From Serratia ureilytica (lineage in GTDB: Bacteria; Pseudomonadota; Gammaproteobacteria; Enterobacterales; Enterobacteriaceae): a DNA stretch of 64,000 bases. The stretch lies in contig NZ_JABXOF010000008.1 of assembly GCF_013375155.1 (NCBI RefSeq), forward strand, positions 124,001-188,000, in the 5' to 3' direction. Below are positions 18,664-29,889 of the stretch, one piece after another (position 1 is the stretch's first letter; each line of letters opens with the position of its first letter). The notes beneath the pieces are model-generated. The model made no database searches and was not told the origin of the DNA. It saw nothing but the letters and a program-made list of their open reading frames with translations. The translations under genes were made by a program, and so were the position numbers.

Positions 18664-20400
18664 ATGCGCCTGGTTCACCGTCTCAGCCAATATCAACGCC
18701 TGTATCAACAGCTCGGCAACGCGACGGTCGCCGTGACCATCGGCGAGCTGGCGGCAATATTCTACTGCAGCGAACGCCATGCCCGCACGCTGGTGCAGCA
18801 GCTGCAGGATCAGGGCTGGCTGAGCTGGCATTCGCAGCCCGGCCGCGGCAAACGCGCCAGCCTGCGCTGCCTGAAAACACCGGATGAGCTGCGCGCGCAG
18901 CTGTTGCAGCAGCTGTTGCAACAGGGCAATCATCAGGGGGCGCTGGAGATGGCGCAGCTCGATCCGCAACACCTGCAGGATCTGCTCAGCCCGCACCTCG
19001 GCGGGCAATGGCAGGCCGGCAGCCCGACGCTGCGCATTCCCTATTACCGTACGCTGGAGGCGCTCGATCCGCTCACGCTGACCGGCCGCGCCGAGCAACA
19101 TCTGGTGTCGACCCTGCACGCCGGGCTGACGCGCCTGATGACCGGTAACCCGGAGCCGCAGCCCGATCTGGCGCACCACTGGCAGATAAGCGATGGCGGC
19201 CTGCGCTGGCGATTCTTTTTGCGTAGCCAGCTGCGCTGGCACAACGGCGAACCGTTGACCGGCCAGCAACTGCTGCAAACGCTGGAAAAACTGCTGGGCC
19301 ATCCGCGCAGCCAACCCAGCCTGAGCAGCGTCGCGAACGTCAGCCTGCCGCATCCGCTGTGCATTCAGTTCGACCTGCACCTGCCGGACTATTGGCTGGC
19401 ACACCGGCTGGCGGAGCTGCCTTGTCTGATGACGCACCCCGAACTGCCGGCCATCGGCGCCGGCCCATTTAAACTGGCGTTGAATGAACCGCAGTTGGTG
19501 AGGCTGGAACAGCATGCCGGTTACCATCTGCAGCATCCGTATCTGGACACCATCGAATACTGGATCACGCCCGATCTGCCCATCACCGGCGCCGACGCCA
19601 GCTGCCGGCATCCGGTGCGCATCACCATCGGTCAGCAAGACGATTTGGCGCAGGCCCGGCCGGTGCAGCGCAGCATGAGCCTGGGCTGGTGTTATCTGGC
19701 GCTGAACCTGCGCCACGGCGTGCTGAGCGAAGCCCAGGGGCAAAAGCTGCTGATGCTGATCCAGCAGTCCGGCCTGCTCAGCCATCTGCCGATCCCCAAC
19801 AGCGTGATCACCCCCAGCCATGAAATGCTGCCCGGCTGGCGCATCCCCAGCCAACGGATTGAAGAAGATGTCCCGCTGCCCGCTCGGCTAACATTGCTGT
19901 ATCGGCCGCCGGTCGAGCTGCAAACGGTGACGGTCGCGCTACAGCGGCTGCTCGCGCAGCACGGCTGCGAGCTGGAAGTGCGTTACTACGCCGGCAAGCG
20001 CTGGCAAAGCGAGGTGCAAATCGCCCAGGCCGACCTGCTGCTGGCAGACAACCTGATCGGCGAGGCGCCTGAGGCGACGCTGGAGAGCTGGCTGCGGCAG
20101 GATTCGCTGTGGCGCGGTATCCTGACGGCAAGCCGCTGGCAGCAGCAGCAGGAGACGCTGCGGGAGATCCAACAGCTGCAGGCGCAGCCACTGCGCTTCG
20201 AACGGCTGCAGGCCTATTATCAACAGCTGATGGCCGCCGCCATCATCACGCCGCTGTTCCACTACCAGTATCAGATCAGCGCGCCGCCGCGTATGCATGG
20301 CGTGACGCTGACCGCCCATGGCTGGTTCGATTTTTGCCAGGCGTGGCTGCCGCCGCCGGTGGATGACGCACCGACCGGAGCCGAACCGCCCTGCGCCTGA
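18664..20400 (+). CDS. ybaE: SgrR-family transcriptional regulator YbaE
   Basis: 578-residue protein with an N-terminal SgrR-type helix-turn-helix domain (about 1-110; [22 protein letters not shown]) fused to a periplasmic-binding-protein-like ligand domain of the oligopeptide type (about 115-560; [44 protein letters not shown]). It has no signal peptide, so the binding domain is cytoplasmic and presumably senses a small molecule. SgrR itself responds to sugar-phosphate stress; the ligand of YbaE is not known. Conserved between cof and queC as in E. coli and Salmonella. Confidence 0.9.
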   Translation: MRLVHRLSQYQRLYQQLGNATVAVTIGELAAIFYCSERHARTLVQQLQDQGWLSWHSQPGRGKRASLRCLKTPDELRAQLLQQLLQQGNHQGALEMAQLDPQHLQDLLSPHLGGQWQAGSPTLRIPYYRTLEALDPLTLTGRAEQHLVSTLHAGLTRLMTGNPEPQPDLAHHWQISDGGLRWRFFLRSQLRWHNGEPLTGQQLLQTLEKLLGHPRSQPSLSSVANVSLPHPLCIQFDLHLPDYWLAHRLAELPCLMTHPELPAIGAGPFKLALNEPQLVRLEQHAGYHLQHPYLDTIEYWITPDLPITGADASCRHPVRITIGQQDDLAQARPVQRSMSLGWCYLALNLRHGVLSEAQGQKLLMLIQQSGLLSHLPIPNSVITPSHEMLPGWRIPSQRIEEDVPLPARLTLLYRPPVELQTVTVALQRLLAQHGCELEVRYYAGKRWQSEVQIAQADLLLADNLIGEAPEATLESWLRQDSLWRGILTASRWQQQQETLREIQQLQAQPLRFERLQAYYQQLMAAAIITPLFHYQYQISAPPRMHGVTLTAHGWFDFCQAWLPPPVDDAPTGAEPPCA

Positions 20401-20494
20401 CGGCCCTTTCTGCTACTATTGTCGCCGCAACGCAATTTTTATCCTGCCGCCCGAATGTGTATCGGGAATGGCCAAAGCCCAAAAAGGTGATTTT

Positions 20495-21193
20495 ATGAAG
20501 CGCGCGGTTGTCGTTTTCAGCGGTGGACAAGACTCCACGACCTGCTTGATCCAGGCATTGCAACAGTATGACGAAGTTCACTGCGTCACGTTCGATTACG
20601 GCCAGCGCCATCGCGCCGAAATTGAAGTGGCTCAGGAGCTGTCGGAGGCCCTCGGCGCCAAGGCGCACAAGGTGCTGGACGTGACGTTGCTCAATGAGCT
20701 GGCCATCAGCAGCCTGACTCGCGACAATATTCCGGTTCCCGCCTACGATCCCAACCATAAAAACGCGCTGCCGAGCACCTTCGTGCCGGGCCGCAACATC
20801 CTGTTCCTGACGCTGGCGGCGATCTACGCCTACCAGGTGGAAGCGGAGGCGGTGATCACCGGCGTGTGTGAAACCGACTTCTCCGGCTACCCGGATTGCC
20901 GCGACGAGTTCGTCAAAGCGCTGAACCAGGCGGTGGTGTTGGGCATCGCCCGCGATATCCGCTTCGAAACGCCGTTGATGTGGCTGAACAAGGCCGAAAC
21001 CTGGGCGCTGGCGGACTATTACCAGCAGCTGGATCGGGTGCGTCAGGATACGCTGACCTGCTACAACGGCATCAAGGGTGACGGCTGCGGCGAATGCGCC
21101 GCCTGCAACCTGCGCGCCAATGGCCTGACGCAGTATCGCGCCAACCAGGCGGAAGTGATGGCGGCGTTGAAACAGAAGGCCGGTCTGGCCTGA
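20495..21193 (+). CDS. queC: 7-cyano-7-deazaguanine synthase QueC
   Basis: ATP-dependent enzyme that converts 7-carboxy-7-deazaguanine to preQ0 in queuosine synthesis. 232 residues; PP-loop SGGQDS at 9-14 and zinc-binding cysteines 189, 198, 201 and 204 (CYNG...GCGECAAC). Start ATG 20495 follows AAGGTGA; the reading frame is open further upstream, overlapping ybaE, but without similarity. Works in one pathway with tgt and queA, found 37 kb away in this window. Confidence 0.97.
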   Translation: MKRAVVVFSGGQDSTTCLIQALQQYDEVHCVTFDYGQRHRAEIEVAQELSEALGAKAHKVLDVTLLNELAISSLTRDNIPVPAYDPNHKNALPSTFVPGRNILFLTLAAIYAYQVEAEAVITGVCETDFSGYPDCRDEFVKALNQAVVLGIARDIRFETPLMWLNKAETWALADYYQQLDRVRQDTLTCYNGIKGDGCGECAACNLRANGLTQYRANQAEVMAALKQKAGLA

Positions 21194-21237
21194 GGCAGCG
21201 ACGGCGGCAGCCGCCGCCGGTGAGCTGACTGCGAATG

Positions 21238-21639
21238 TTATTTGGGCGTGAGCGCTTCCAGGTGCTCGCGCAATTCCCCTTCAATCGGCAGCGCCCGCTG
21301 CGTTTTCAGATCGACGCACACGAAAGTCAGCAGCGCGTCGGCCACCGGCGTCCCCGCCGGATCCTGCGTCACCTTCTGGCTCAGTACCCCGCTTTTGCCG
21401 TTGAGCTGCACCATCTGGCTGTCGATGCGCAGTTTATCCCCCAATACCGCCGGGCTGCGGTAATTGATATTGATGTTCACCACGATGAAAGCGATGTTGT
21501 TTTCCGTCATCCAGCGGAACCCTGCCTCGTTTTCCAGCCACTCCCAGCGCGCCTCCTCCAGAAACTCCAGATAGCGGGCATTGTTAACGTGCTGGTAGAC
21601 ATCAAGGTGATAACCGCGAACTTTGATAAAGGTTTGCAT
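21238..21639 (-). CDS. fadM: Long-chain acyl-CoA thioesterase FadM
   Basis: 133-residue single hot-dog thioesterase. The active-site segment YHLDVYQHVNNARYLEFLEE (Asp13) is characteristic of the YbgC/FadM group. E. coli FadM (YbaW) hydrolyses long-chain acyl-CoAs that arise during oleate breakdown. Start ATG 21639 (MQTFIKVRGY) chosen by family. Convergent with queC; 154 nt downstream of ybaV on the same strand. Confidence 0.93.
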   Translation of the reverse strand: MQTFIKVRGYHLDVYQHVNNARYLEFLEEARWEWLENEAGFRWMTENNIAFIVVNININYRSPAVLGDKLRIDSQMVQLNGKSGVLSQKVTQDPAGTPVADALLTFVCVDLKTQRALPIEGELREHLEALTPK

Positions 21640-21793
21640 AGGGAACGATCGCTCCTGCCTGGTGATTACAGAAAGAGGGAGCCGCGTGGGCTCCCTCGCC
21701 CGTTTGGTCAACGCGCCAAACTGGTAAGACCTGTAAAATGTAGCAGAGTCGCCATTGCCTCAGCGGCATTTTGCCGCGCAGCCGCGACCGGGA

Positions 21794-22204
<411 letters not shown>

Positions 22205-22256
22205 CTACCTTGCCGCGGCGGCAGATATTCAGCAATCGGCGGATATCAGATGTGGA

Positions 22257-22278
22257 AAAGGCCGCGAAAGCGGCCTTT
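22257..22278 (-). terminator. Hairpin after ppiD
   Basis: AAAGGCCGC-GAAA-GCGGCCTTT, a 9-bp perfect stem with a GNRA-like loop between ppiD and ybaV. The downstream T run in the leftward direction is short (CTTTTCC), so termination is likely but not certain. Confidence 0.7.
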
Positions 22279-22312
22279 GTTTGTTGCACTGCGTTGCAGA
22301 AAAATGCGGCGA

Positions 22313-24196
22313 TTACTGCGGCTGTTGCTCAGCGGCGCCCATTTTAATTTTGGCTTCTTTACGCAGGCTCGCCAGCAGCGAATCGAAGGAAACGCCGGTC
22401 GCGCCCTCTTCCATCTTGCCGACGAAGGTTTTCATTTCGTCTTCCGGCAGCGTGCCTGGCTTCACCGCATCGAGTGCGATCAGCACCACGTTGTCCTGGC
22501 GATCCTGCGACATGCCGTACACCGGTTTGCCGTCCTGCGGGTGCGGCAGCGCGAACACGCTCTCCACCAGCTGGCTGTCTTCCGGCGCGCGCGCCATCTT
22601 CTGCACGGCACCAAAGCTCAGGCCGGCGGCTTTCATCGCCTCATCGCCCTTGCCCTGCTTCAGCTCAACCAGCAGCTTCTCACCCTGCAGTTTCGCTTCT
22701 TGCACCGCCTTGTTGCGCTTCACCAGATCCGCCACGCGGTCTTTTACCTGGTCGAACGGCTCGATGCCTTCCGGCTTGTGGCCGCTCACGCGCACCACGA
22801 AGGCGCGGTCGCCGTCTACGGTGATCACGTCGGAGTTACTGCCCGGCGCGCCGTTCTCGCCGATCAGCGAACCGTCGAAGATCGCCTGCACCACCGGTTT
22901 GAAGTTCAGCGCCGCAGGGATGTTGTCGCGGGTGAACCAGTCGGTTTGCGCCGCTTTCACGCCGGCTGCTTCTTCAGCCGAGGCCAGGGATTCGTTGTCG
23001 CTGGTTGCCGCTTCGCTCACCTTCTGCTGCAGCGCGTAATACGCATCTACCGCTTTCTCCTGCTTCACCTGCTTGGCGATAGCGTCATGCACTTCGCTCA
23101 GCGGCTTCAGTTTCTCTGGTTCGATGTCGTTCAAACGCACGATCAGGTAGCCGACGGAAGATTTCACCACGCCGGACAGCTGCCCTTTTTCAGTCAGGTT
23201 AGCCTGCTTCAGCTCGTCGGCGGTGGTTTCCGGCTCCAGCCAACCCAGTTCGCCGCCGGTACGGCGTGAAATGATGTCGGTGGATTTCTCTTTCGCCAGC
23301 GTGGCGAAATCGGCGCCCTTCTTCAGCTCATCCAGCGCCGCATTGGCTTCCGCCTCGGTTTTCAGCTGGATCACGCTGTAGTTTTTACGCTCCGGCTGGC
23401 CGTAGCTGCTCTTGTGCTGGTCGTAGTAAGCGCTGATGTCCTCTTCGCTCACTTTCACCTTGTCCTGCATGGACGCGGCGTCCAGCGGGATATAGCTCAC
23501 CTTCACCTGCTCCGGGGCGATGAAGCTGTTCTTGTTCTGATCGTAATACGCCTTCAGTTCGTCGTCGCCGGCGCTCTGTTTCGCCTGCAGCGCCTTCAGA
23601 TCGATAGTCGCCAGACGCACGTCGCGCTCCTGCAGCACCAACGCCGCCATGGCTAGTGATTCGGACGGCAGCACGAAGCCGGATTCGCCGAAGGCCTGGA
23701 TCAGCTGCTGATTGACCAGCTGCTGACGCATCGACTGCGCGAAGTTGTCGGCGGTGTAGCCCATACGGCCGATCAGGTCGAGGTACTTGGCGTTATCGAA
23801 CTGGCCGTTGGTTTGGAAATAAGGCGCCTTGCGGATGGCGTCCTTGATCTGATCGTCGCTGACCGCCAGGCCCAGCTTCTTGGCGTATTGGTCGAGCAGC
23901 ATGTTGTCGATCAACTGGGACAACACCTGACGGCGCATCTGCTGCATGTAGCCTTCGTTGCCGGCCAGCGCAGAGAACTGGTCACCCAGCTGCTGCTGCA
24001 TGCGGCTACGCTCGCTTTGGAAAGCCTGTTCCAGCTGAGCGCGTTCGATCGTCTGACCATTTACTTTCGCAGCATAATCGCCGGAGCCGCCGATCAGGTA
24101 GTTACCCACCCCGGTCAGGACGAATGACAGGATGATCAGGGCCAGGATGATTTTGAGCACGACGTGATTGGCAGCCGCGCGTAAATTGTCCATCAT
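22313..24196 (-). CDS. ppiD: Periplasmic chaperone PpiD
   Basis: Inner-membrane anchored periplasmic chaperone that sits at the Sec translocon exit and helps outer-membrane protein folding. 627 residues (E. coli 623): N-terminal anchor (about 16-38, ILALIILSFVLTGVGNYLIGG), SurA-like N domain, a parvulin domain at about 265-360 (YSVIQLKTEAEANAALDELKKGADFATLAKEKSTD is its start, with GGELGW later), and a C-terminal domain. Start at the MMDNLRAAAN methionines as in E. coli (24196). Follows hupB after a terminator. Confidence 0.95.
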   Translation of the reverse strand: MMDNLRAAANHVVLKIILALIILSFVLTGVGNYLIGGSGDYAAKVNGQTIERAQLEQAFQSERSRMQQQLGDQFSALAGNEGYMQQMRRQVLSQLIDNMLLDQYAKKLGLAVSDDQIKDAIRKAPYFQTNGQFDNAKYLDLIGRMGYTADNFAQSMRQQLVNQQLIQAFGESGFVLPSESLAMAALVLQERDVRLATIDLKALQAKQSAGDDELKAYYDQNKNSFIAPEQVKVSYIPLDAASMQDKVKVSEEDISAYYDQHKSSYGQPERKNYSVIQLKTEAEANAALDELKKGADFATLAKEKSTDIISRRTGGELGWLEPETTADELKQANLTEKGQLSGVVKSSVGYLIVRLNDIEPEKLKPLSEVHDAIAKQVKQEKAVDAYYALQQKVSEAATSDNESLASAEEAAGVKAAQTDWFTRDNIPAALNFKPVVQAIFDGSLIGENGAPGSNSDVITVDGDRAFVVRVSGHKPEGIEPFDQVKDRVADLVKRNKAVQEAKLQGEKLLVELKQGKGDEAMKAAGLSFGAVQKMARAPEDSQLVESVFALPHPQDGKPVYGMSQDRQDNVVLIALDAVKPGTLPEDEMKTFVGKMEEGATGVSFDSLLASLRKEAKIKMGAAEQQPQ

Positions 24197-24260
24197 AGTG
24201 TGACAACACTCCGCTGTGATGTGGATTAACAACCCTTGTGCAGGCGCGTTCCCTGCGACA

Positions 24261-24292
24261 AAAATAAAAAAAGCGCATCAGTCCGATGCGCC
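24261..24292 (-). terminator. Terminator of hupB
   Basis: Read leftward: GCGCATC-GGACT-GATGCGC followed by TTTTTTTATTTT. Located between hupB and ppiD. Confidence 0.9.
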
Positions 24293-24374
24293 TTGTATCT
24301 TACCTTACCAGCACCGCTGCGTCAGGTGATTGTTTATTACAAAACCCTGTTACGCTAAACGGTTAGACGCCAAA

Positions 24375-24647
24375 TCAGTTTACAGCGTCTTTCAGCGCTT
24401 TCCCTGCACGGAAGGCCGGCACTTTGGCTGCCGCGATCTTGATTTCTTTACCGGTTTGCGGGTTACGGCCGGTACGAGCCGAACGTTCACGCACGGTGAA
24501 GGAACCGAAACCAACCAGAGCCACGTCATCCCCAGCTTTCAGAGAGTCGGTAACGGAAGCGATTACTGCGTCTAAAGCACGTCCAGCTGCCGCTTTGGAA
24601 ATATCAGCACCTGCGGCAATCTTGTCGATCAGTTGTGACTTATTCAC
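24375..24647 (-). CDS. hupB: DNA-binding protein HU-beta
   Basis: Nucleoid-associated histone-like protein, 90 residues, forming HU heterodimers with HupA. The sequence [25 protein letters not shown] and the DNA-binding arm segment [26 protein letters not shown] are diagnostic. Lies downstream of lon in the conserved order lon-hupB-ppiD, with its own promoter and terminator. Confidence 0.98.
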   Translation of the reverse strand: MNKSQLIDKIAAGADISKAAAGRALDAVIASVTDSLKAGDDVALVGFGSFTVRERSARTGRNPQTGKEIKIAAAKVPAFRAGKALKDAVN

Positions 24648-24712
24648 TCTATCATCCCCTCTAGAATTCTATCGTCGCACCGAAAAATCCCTACGGTTGC
24701 GACAGCGCAGCT

Positions 24713-24741
24713 GTTATATCAATCCCATCGAACCTTGGCAA
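24713..24741 (-). promoter_or_regulatory. Sigma-70 promoter of hupB
   Basis: On the reverse strand TTGCCA (24741-24736), 17-nt spacer, TATAAC (24718-24713), about 65 nt before the hupB start. Confidence 0.65.
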
Positions 24742-24792
24742 GCCACCGACTGGGTGGCAAAACGTGGGCCGACAGAGATCTAACTTAGCGGT

Positions 24793-24830
24793 ACAAAAAA
24801 ATACTGGCAAGTCCGAAATGGCTTGCCAGT
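24793..24830 (-). terminator. Terminator of lon
   Basis: ACTGGCAAG (24803-24811) pairs with CTTGCCAGT (24822-24830); read leftward it is followed by ATTTTTTTG. It sits 34 nt after the lon stop. Confidence 0.9.
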
Positions 24831-24863
24831 ATAAGTTTTATCAATGGTTTTTGCGATTCGTCA

Positions 24864-27218
24864 CTATTTTGCCGCTACCGGCAGTGCGCCGAAGGCCGGG
24901 TTTTGCAACGCAATGTTCAAAACTTCATCGATTCGCTGCACCGGATGAATCTCCAGATCGGCGATTACATTGTCCGGGATCTCTTCCAGATCGCGCTTGT
25001 TCTCGTAAGGGATCAGCACGGTTTTGATGCCGCCGCGATGCGCCGCCAACAGTTTCTCTTTCAGGCCGCCGATCGGCAACACCTGGCCGCGCAGCGTGAT
25101 CTCGCCGGTCATCGCCACATCGGCGCGTACCGGGTTGCCGGTCAGGCAGGAGACCAGCGCGGTGCACATCGCGATACCGGCGCTTGGGCCGTCTTTCGGC
25201 GTCGCCCCTTCCGGCACGTGCACGTGGATGTCGCGCTTCTCGTAGAAATCGGCGTTGATGCCCAATTTCTCCGCGCGCGCGCGCACCACGGTCAGCGCCG
25301 CCTGAATCGATTCCTGCATCACTTCACCCAGAGAGCCGGTGTAAGTCAGCTTGCCTTTGCCCGGCACGCAGGCGGTTTCGATGGTCAGCAGATCGCCGCC
25401 CACTTCCGTCCACGCCAGCCCGGTGACTTCGCCCACGCGGTTTTCGGTATCCGCACGGCCGTAATCGACGCGCTGCACGCCCAGGTAGTCCTTCAGGTTG
25501 TCGCCGTTGATCTCGATGTGCTTGCGCTTCTTGTCCATCAGCAGCGTTTTCACCGCTTTACGGCACAGTTTGGAGATTTCACGCTCCAGGCTGCGCACCC
25601 CGGCTTCGCGGGTGTAGAAGCGAATGATGCCGATGATGGCGCTGTCGTCGACCGTCAGCTCGCCTTTTTTCAGCGCGTTGCGCTCAAGCTGCTTCGGCAG
25701 CAGGTGCTGTTTGGCGATGTTGAGCTTTTCGTCCTCGGTATAACCCGACAGACGGATCACTTCCATACGGTCCAGCAGCGGCGCAGGGATGTTCATCGAG
25801 TTGGAGGTGGCGACGAACATCACGTCGGACAGATCGTAATCCACTTCCAGGTAGTGGTCGTTGAACGCCACGTTCTGTTCCGGATCCAGCACCTCCAGCA
25901 GAGCGGAAGCCGGATCGCCGCGCATGTCGGAAGACATCTTGTCGATCTCATCCAGCAGGAACAGCGGGTTCTTCACCCCAACCTTGGCCATTTTCTGGAT
26001 CAGTTTGCCCGGCATCGATCCGATGTAGGTACGGCGGTGACCGCGGATTTCCGCTTCGTCACGCACGCCGCCCAACGCCATGCGCACGTACTGGCGCCCG
26101 GTCGCTTTGGCGATCGACTGCCCCAGCGAGGTTTTACCCACGCCCGGCGGCCCAACCAGACACAGGATAGGCCCTTTGATTTTGCTGACGCGGCTCTGCA
26201 CCGCGAGGTACTCGAGGATGCGATCCTTGACGCGCTCCAGGCCGTAGTGATCGGTATCGAGCACTTCCTGCGCCTTGACCAGGTCTTTTTTCACCTTGCT
26301 GCGCGCGTTCCACGGCACCTGAAGCATCCAGTCGATGTAGCCGCGTACCACGGTCGCTTCCGCCGACATCGGCGACATCATCTTCAGCTTTTGCAGTTCC
26401 GCTTCGGTTTTCTCGCGCGCCTCTTTCGGCATTTTCGCCGCATCGATCTTGCGCTTCAGCGCTTCGTGCTCGTCCGGCGCGTCGTCCATCTCGCCCAGTT
26501 CTTTCTGAATCGCCTTCATCTGCTCATTCAGATAGTACTCGCGCTGGCTCTTCTCCATCTGCTTCTTGACGCGGTTGCGGATGCGTTTCTCAACCTGCAG
26601 CAGGTCGATCTCCGACTCCATCATCGCCATCAGGTATTCCAGACGCTCGGTGATGTCGGACATCTCGAGCACCGACTGTTTGTCGCTGAGTTTCAGCGGC
26701 ATGTGGGCGGCGATGGTGTCCGCCAGGCGCGCGGCGTCGTCGATGCTGTTCAGTGACGTCAGCACCTCCGGCGGGATTTTTTTGTTCAGTTTGATATAGC
26801 CTTCAAACTGATTGATCGCGGTGCGCACCAGCACTTCCTGCTCGCGCTCGTCGATAGCCGGCGATTCAAGGTATTCCGCCTGCGCGGCAAAATGCTCACC
26901 GCTGTCGGACAGCGTAGTGATGCGTGCGCGCTGCAGCCCCTCGACCAGCACTTTTACCGTGCCGTCCGGCAGCTTCAGCATCTGCAGGATCGACGCTACG
27001 GTGCCAACCGAGAACAAGTCGTTAATGCCAGGTTCATCCGTTGAGGCCTCTTTCTGTGCCACCAGCATGATCTTCTTATCGTGATCCATTGCGGCTTCGA
27101 GGCACCGAATCGATTTTTCCCGGCCAACAAATAACGGGATCACCATGTGCGGATAAACCACCACGTCGCGCAATGGCAAAACGGGGATTTCAATGCGTTC
27201 GGAACGCTCAGGGTTCAT
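24864..27218 (-). CDS. lon: ATP-dependent protease Lon
   Basis: Cytoplasmic AAA+ serine protease that degrades misfolded and regulatory proteins (SulA, RcsA). 784 residues, identical in length to E. coli Lon: N-terminal substrate domain, Walker [10 protein letters not shown], and the protease domain with PKDGPSAG carrying catalytic Ser679 and [13 protein letters not shown] containing Lys722. Start ATG 27218 ([12 protein letters not shown]) chosen because upstream in-frame residues lack similarity. Preceded by a clear sigma-32 heat-shock promoter. Confidence 0.98.
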   Translation of the reverse strand: MNPERSERIEIPVLPLRDVVVYPHMVIPLFVGREKSIRCLEAAMDHDKKIMLVAQKEASTDEPGINDLFSVGTVASILQMLKLPDGTVKVLVEGLQRARITTLSDSGEHFAAQAEYLESPAIDEREQEVLVRTAINQFEGYIKLNKKIPPEVLTSLNSIDDAARLADTIAAHMPLKLSDKQSVLEMSDITERLEYLMAMMESEIDLLQVEKRIRNRVKKQMEKSQREYYLNEQMKAIQKELGEMDDAPDEHEALKRKIDAAKMPKEAREKTEAELQKLKMMSPMSAEATVVRGYIDWMLQVPWNARSKVKKDLVKAQEVLDTDHYGLERVKDRILEYLAVQSRVSKIKGPILCLVGPPGVGKTSLGQSIAKATGRQYVRMALGGVRDEAEIRGHRRTYIGSMPGKLIQKMAKVGVKNPLFLLDEIDKMSSDMRGDPASALLEVLDPEQNVAFNDHYLEVDYDLSDVMFVATSNSMNIPAPLLDRMEVIRLSGYTEDEKLNIAKQHLLPKQLERNALKKGELTVDDSAIIGIIRFYTREAGVRSLEREISKLCRKAVKTLLMDKKRKHIEINGDNLKDYLGVQRVDYGRADTENRVGEVTGLAWTEVGGDLLTIETACVPGKGKLTYTGSLGEVMQESIQAALTVVRARAEKLGINADFYEKRDIHVHVPEGATPKDGPSAGIAMCTALVSCLTGNPVRADVAMTGEITLRGQVLPIGGLKEKLLAAHRGGIKTVLIPYENKRDLEEIPDNVIADLEIHPVQRIDEVLNIALQNPAFGALPVAAK

Positions 27219-27309
27219 AGAGCTCTCTCTTAGTTTAATTTCCGCCAGGTTGAGGGGGAATCTCATGAGACGCAAGCATCTAACGTTTCATAAAATCTGG
27301 TTAATGAGT

Positions 27310-27336
27310 ATATGGGGATGAATCTCTTACATTCAA
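27310..27336 (-). promoter_or_regulatory. Sigma-32 heat-shock promoter of lon
   Basis: Read leftward: TTGAA (27336-27332), 14-nt spacer, CCCCATAT (27317-27310), matching the RpoH consensus and, from memory, nearly the same as the E. coli lon promoter. It lies about 92 nt before the start codon. Confidence 0.85.
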
Positions 27337-27351
27337 CGGCAAGAATGCAGG

Positions 27352-27383
27352 AAAAAGAAATGGGGGATGAAATCCCCCATTTT
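27352..27383 (-). terminator. Terminator of clpX
   Basis: Read leftward: ATGGGGGAT-TTC-ATCCCCCAT followed by TTCTTTTT. Positioned 33 nt after the clpX stop and just upstream of the lon promoter. Confidence 0.85.
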
Positions 27384-27412
27384 GCTGATAACGCGCTGGT
27401 TTAACTGGCTAA

Positions 27413-28684
27413 TTATTCGCCAGATGCCTGGGCTTCCGGCTTGCCGTAAATCAGCAGCGGTTTGGATTGACCGGCGATCACCGACTCGTCGATCACCACT
27501 TTATCCACGCTGTCCATCGACGGCAGATCGTACATGGTATCGAGCAGCGCGCCTTCCACGATGGAACGCAGGCCGCGGGCGCCGGTTTTGCGCGCCATGG
27601 CTTTCTTGGCGATGGCGTTCAGCGCTTCGTCACGGAACTCCAGCTCCACGCCTTCCAGGTTGAACAGCGCCTGATACTGCTTGGTCAGAGCGTTCTTCGG
27701 CTCTTTCAGGATCTGAATCAGCGCGTCTTCGCTCAGCTCGCTCAGGGTCGCCACCACCGGCAGACGGCCGATGAACTCAGGGATCAGACCGAACTTGATC
27801 AGGTCTTCCGGTTCGGCCTGCAGCAACAGTTCGCCTTCAGTGGCCTTCTCGGACTCGCCCTTGACGGTCGCGCCGAAGCCGATGCCGGAGCCGGTGTTGA
27901 CGCGCTGACCGATCACCTTATCCAGGCCGGCAAATGCGCCGCCGCAGATAAACAGGATCTTGGAGGTATCGACCTGCAGGAACTCCTGCTGCGGATGCTT
28001 GCGCCCCCCCTGCGGCGGAACCGCGGCGATGGTGCCTTCAATCAGCTTCAGCAGCGCCTGCTGCACGCCTTCACCCGAAACGTCACGCGTGATAGACGGG
28101 TTGTCGGACTTGCGGGAAATCTTATCGATTTCATCGATATAAACGATGCCGCGCTGCGCTTTCTGCACGTCATAGTCACATTTTTGCAACAGCTTCTGGA
28201 TAATATTTTCCACGTCCTCGCCCACGTAACCGGCTTCGGTCAGCGTGGTGGCGTCGGCCATGGTGAACGGCACGTCCAGGAAGCGCGCCAGCGTTTCCGC
28301 CAGCAGAGTCTTGCCGCTACCGGTTGGGCCAATCAGCAAGATGTTGCTCTTGCCCAACTCGATACCGTTGCTGGTATCGCCGTTGCGCAGGCGTTTGTAG
28401 TGGTTGTACACCGCAACCGCCAGCACTTTCTTCGCCTGCTCCTGACCGATGACATAGTCATCCAGGTGGTGGCGGATTTCGTGCGGCGTCGGCAGCGCAC
28501 TGCGCTCACGATGCGGGGCAACTTCTTTAATCTCTTCGCGAATAATGTCGTTACACAGATCGACACATTCATCGCAGATATACACTGACGGCCCGGCAAT
28601 CAGCTTACGCACTTCATGCTGGCTTTTGCCGCAAAAAGAGCAGTACAGCAGCTTTCCTGAACCGTCTTTGCGCTTATCTGTCAT
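27413..28684 (-). CDS. clpX: ATP-dependent unfoldase ClpX
   Basis: AAA+ specificity subunit of ClpXP protease. 423 residues; N-terminal zinc domain with Cys15, Cys18, Cys37 and Cys40, Walker A GPTGSGKT at 119-126, Walker [10 protein letters not shown], pore loop GYVGEDVE and the IGFGA tripeptide loop that contacts ClpP are all present. Next in order after clpP, separated by 143 nt. Confidence 0.98.
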   Translation of the reverse strand: MTDKRKDGSGKLLYCSFCGKSQHEVRKLIAGPSVYICDECVDLCNDIIREEIKEVAPHRERSALPTPHEIRHHLDDYVIGQEQAKKVLAVAVYNHYKRLRNGDTSNGIELGKSNILLIGPTGSGKTLLAETLARFLDVPFTMADATTLTEAGYVGEDVENIIQKLLQKCDYDVQKAQRGIVYIDEIDKISRKSDNPSITRDVSGEGVQQALLKLIEGTIAAVPPQGGRKHPQQEFLQVDTSKILFICGGAFAGLDKVIGQRVNTGSGIGFGATVKGESEKATEGELLLQAEPEDLIKFGLIPEFIGRLPVVATLSELSEDALIQILKEPKNALTKQYQALFNLEGVELEFRDEALNAIAKKAMARKTGARGLRSIVEGALLDTMYDLPSMDSVDKVVIDESVIAGQSKPLLIYGKPEAQASGE

Positions 28685-28827
28685 CAGTCAAACCTCTTCT
28701 TTAGTCTTGTCCCGCAGGAAAATCACGGCGGCAGTGCGCCCAAACTCATATCGGGAACGCCGGGGGGCTACAACAGAGCGAGCCCCTGCCCACTCTGATT
28801 ACTATAGTCCATCGGCGCCGCGTGGTT

Positions 28828-29451
28828 CTAGCTGCGGTGTGTCAGAATGCCGTCAACCAGGCCGTATTCCACGGCTTCTTCCGCGGTCATAAAGCGATCG
28901 CGCTCGGTATCGCGCTCGATCTGCTCCAGCGGCTGGCCGGTATGCTCGGCCATCAGTTCATTCATGCGCGCTTTCACCTTGAGGATTTCACGCGCGTGGA
29001 TTTCGATGTCCGTCGCCTGGCCCTGGTAGCCGCCCAGCGGCTGGTGAATCATCACGCGCGAGTTCGGCAGGCAGAAACGTTTGCCTTTGGCGCCCGCGGT
29101 CAGCAGGAAGGAGCCCATCGAGCACGCCTGCCCCATACAGATGGTGCTGACGTCCGGCTTGATGAACTTCATGGTGTCGTAAATCGACATGCCCGCGGTG
29201 ATCACCCCGCCCGGCGAGTTGATGTAGAGGAAAATGTCTTTTTCCGGGCTTTCCGCTTCGAGGAACAGCATTTGCGCCACGATCAGGTTGGCCATGTGAT
29301 CTTCCACCTGGCCGGTCAGGAAAATGATGCGCTCTTTCAGCAGGCGGGAATAGATGTCGTAAGAACGCTCCCCGCGTGAAGTCTGCTCTACCACCATCGG
29401 CACCAGCGCCATGTTCGGTGCAAATTGATCTCGTTCGCCACTGTATGACAT
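28828..29451 (-). CDS. clpP: ATP-dependent Clp protease proteolytic subunit
   Basis: Self-compartmentalised serine protease, 207 residues as in E. coli. Catalytic triad Ser111 (QACSMGS), His136 (MIHQPLGG) and Asp185. The N-terminal propeptide region [20 protein letters not shown] is present and would be removed by autocleavage before ALVPMV. Expected partner of ClpX and ClpA; start ATG 29451 has AGGAG upstream. Confidence 0.98.
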   Translation of the reverse strand: MSYSGERDQFAPNMALVPMVVEQTSRGERSYDIYSRLLKERIIFLTGQVEDHMANLIVAQMLFLEAESPEKDIFLYINSPGGVITAGMSIYDTMKFIKPDVSTICMGQACSMGSFLLTAGAKGKRFCLPNSRVMIHQPLGGYQGQATDIEIHAREILKVKARMNELMAEHTGQPLEQIERDTERDRFMTAEEAVEYGLVDGILTHRS

Positions 29452-29889
29452 TACCGTCTCCTAATAGAAATTGCCTTGGCGGCCAGGGTGTCACCCTAAT
29501 ACGCCGATTCTACTTGAGAACGGCCATGATGACTATGCTCAAGCATTCGACCCGCGCCACACGTACCCGACGGTTATTTCATCCCGCGCACTTTGGCAAA
29601 CAGCCCCAGAATTATTCTTTACAGATTGGGGGAGCCCGGCGCGATTTCAAGCCCAGAGGCCGATTTTCTCCGCGCGCCGGAAACGATGCCGTTATTCTGA
29701 CCGTTATCATGCCAGCCAGTTCCCCAGGCAACAGGGTAAATATAGTGCATATTGCCCCGCTTAACCTGAGATTAATCAGCAACGTGGCAAAAAGAAAAGC
29801 CCGCAACCTGAGGTTGCGGGCTTTTTCATCGTGCGCCGGTTCGCCAGGCGAAACCGGGGGCGCCGTTCATCGCGCCCGGCACGCAGGCA
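29452..29889. other. tig-clpP intergenic region
   Basis: 438 bases without a gene. It holds the tig terminator (29790-29826) and the clpP promoter region. A possible leftward promoter is TAGTCA (29535-29530), 17-nt spacer, TAGAAT (29512-29507). I looked for a sigma-32 element here, since clpP is heat-induced in E. coli, and saw only a poor match. The open frames in this gap look like chance readings. Confidence 0.5.
29790..29826 (-). terminator. Terminator of tig
   Basis: AGCCCGCAACCT (29798-29809) pairs with AGGTTGCGGGCT (29811-29822); leftward it is followed by TTTCTTTTT. A T-run on the other side makes it bidirectional in principle. Confidence 0.9.

Noticed and set aside
20401-20494. Possible preQ1 riboswitch before queC
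   Set aside because: The short leader lacks the preQ1-I loop and A-rich tail pattern; nothing supports a pseudoknot by eye.
24903-26756. Long rightward open frame opposite lon
   Set aside because: Antisense reading of a 784-residue intact protease; composition is typical of a GC-skewed shadow frame and there is no ribosome site.
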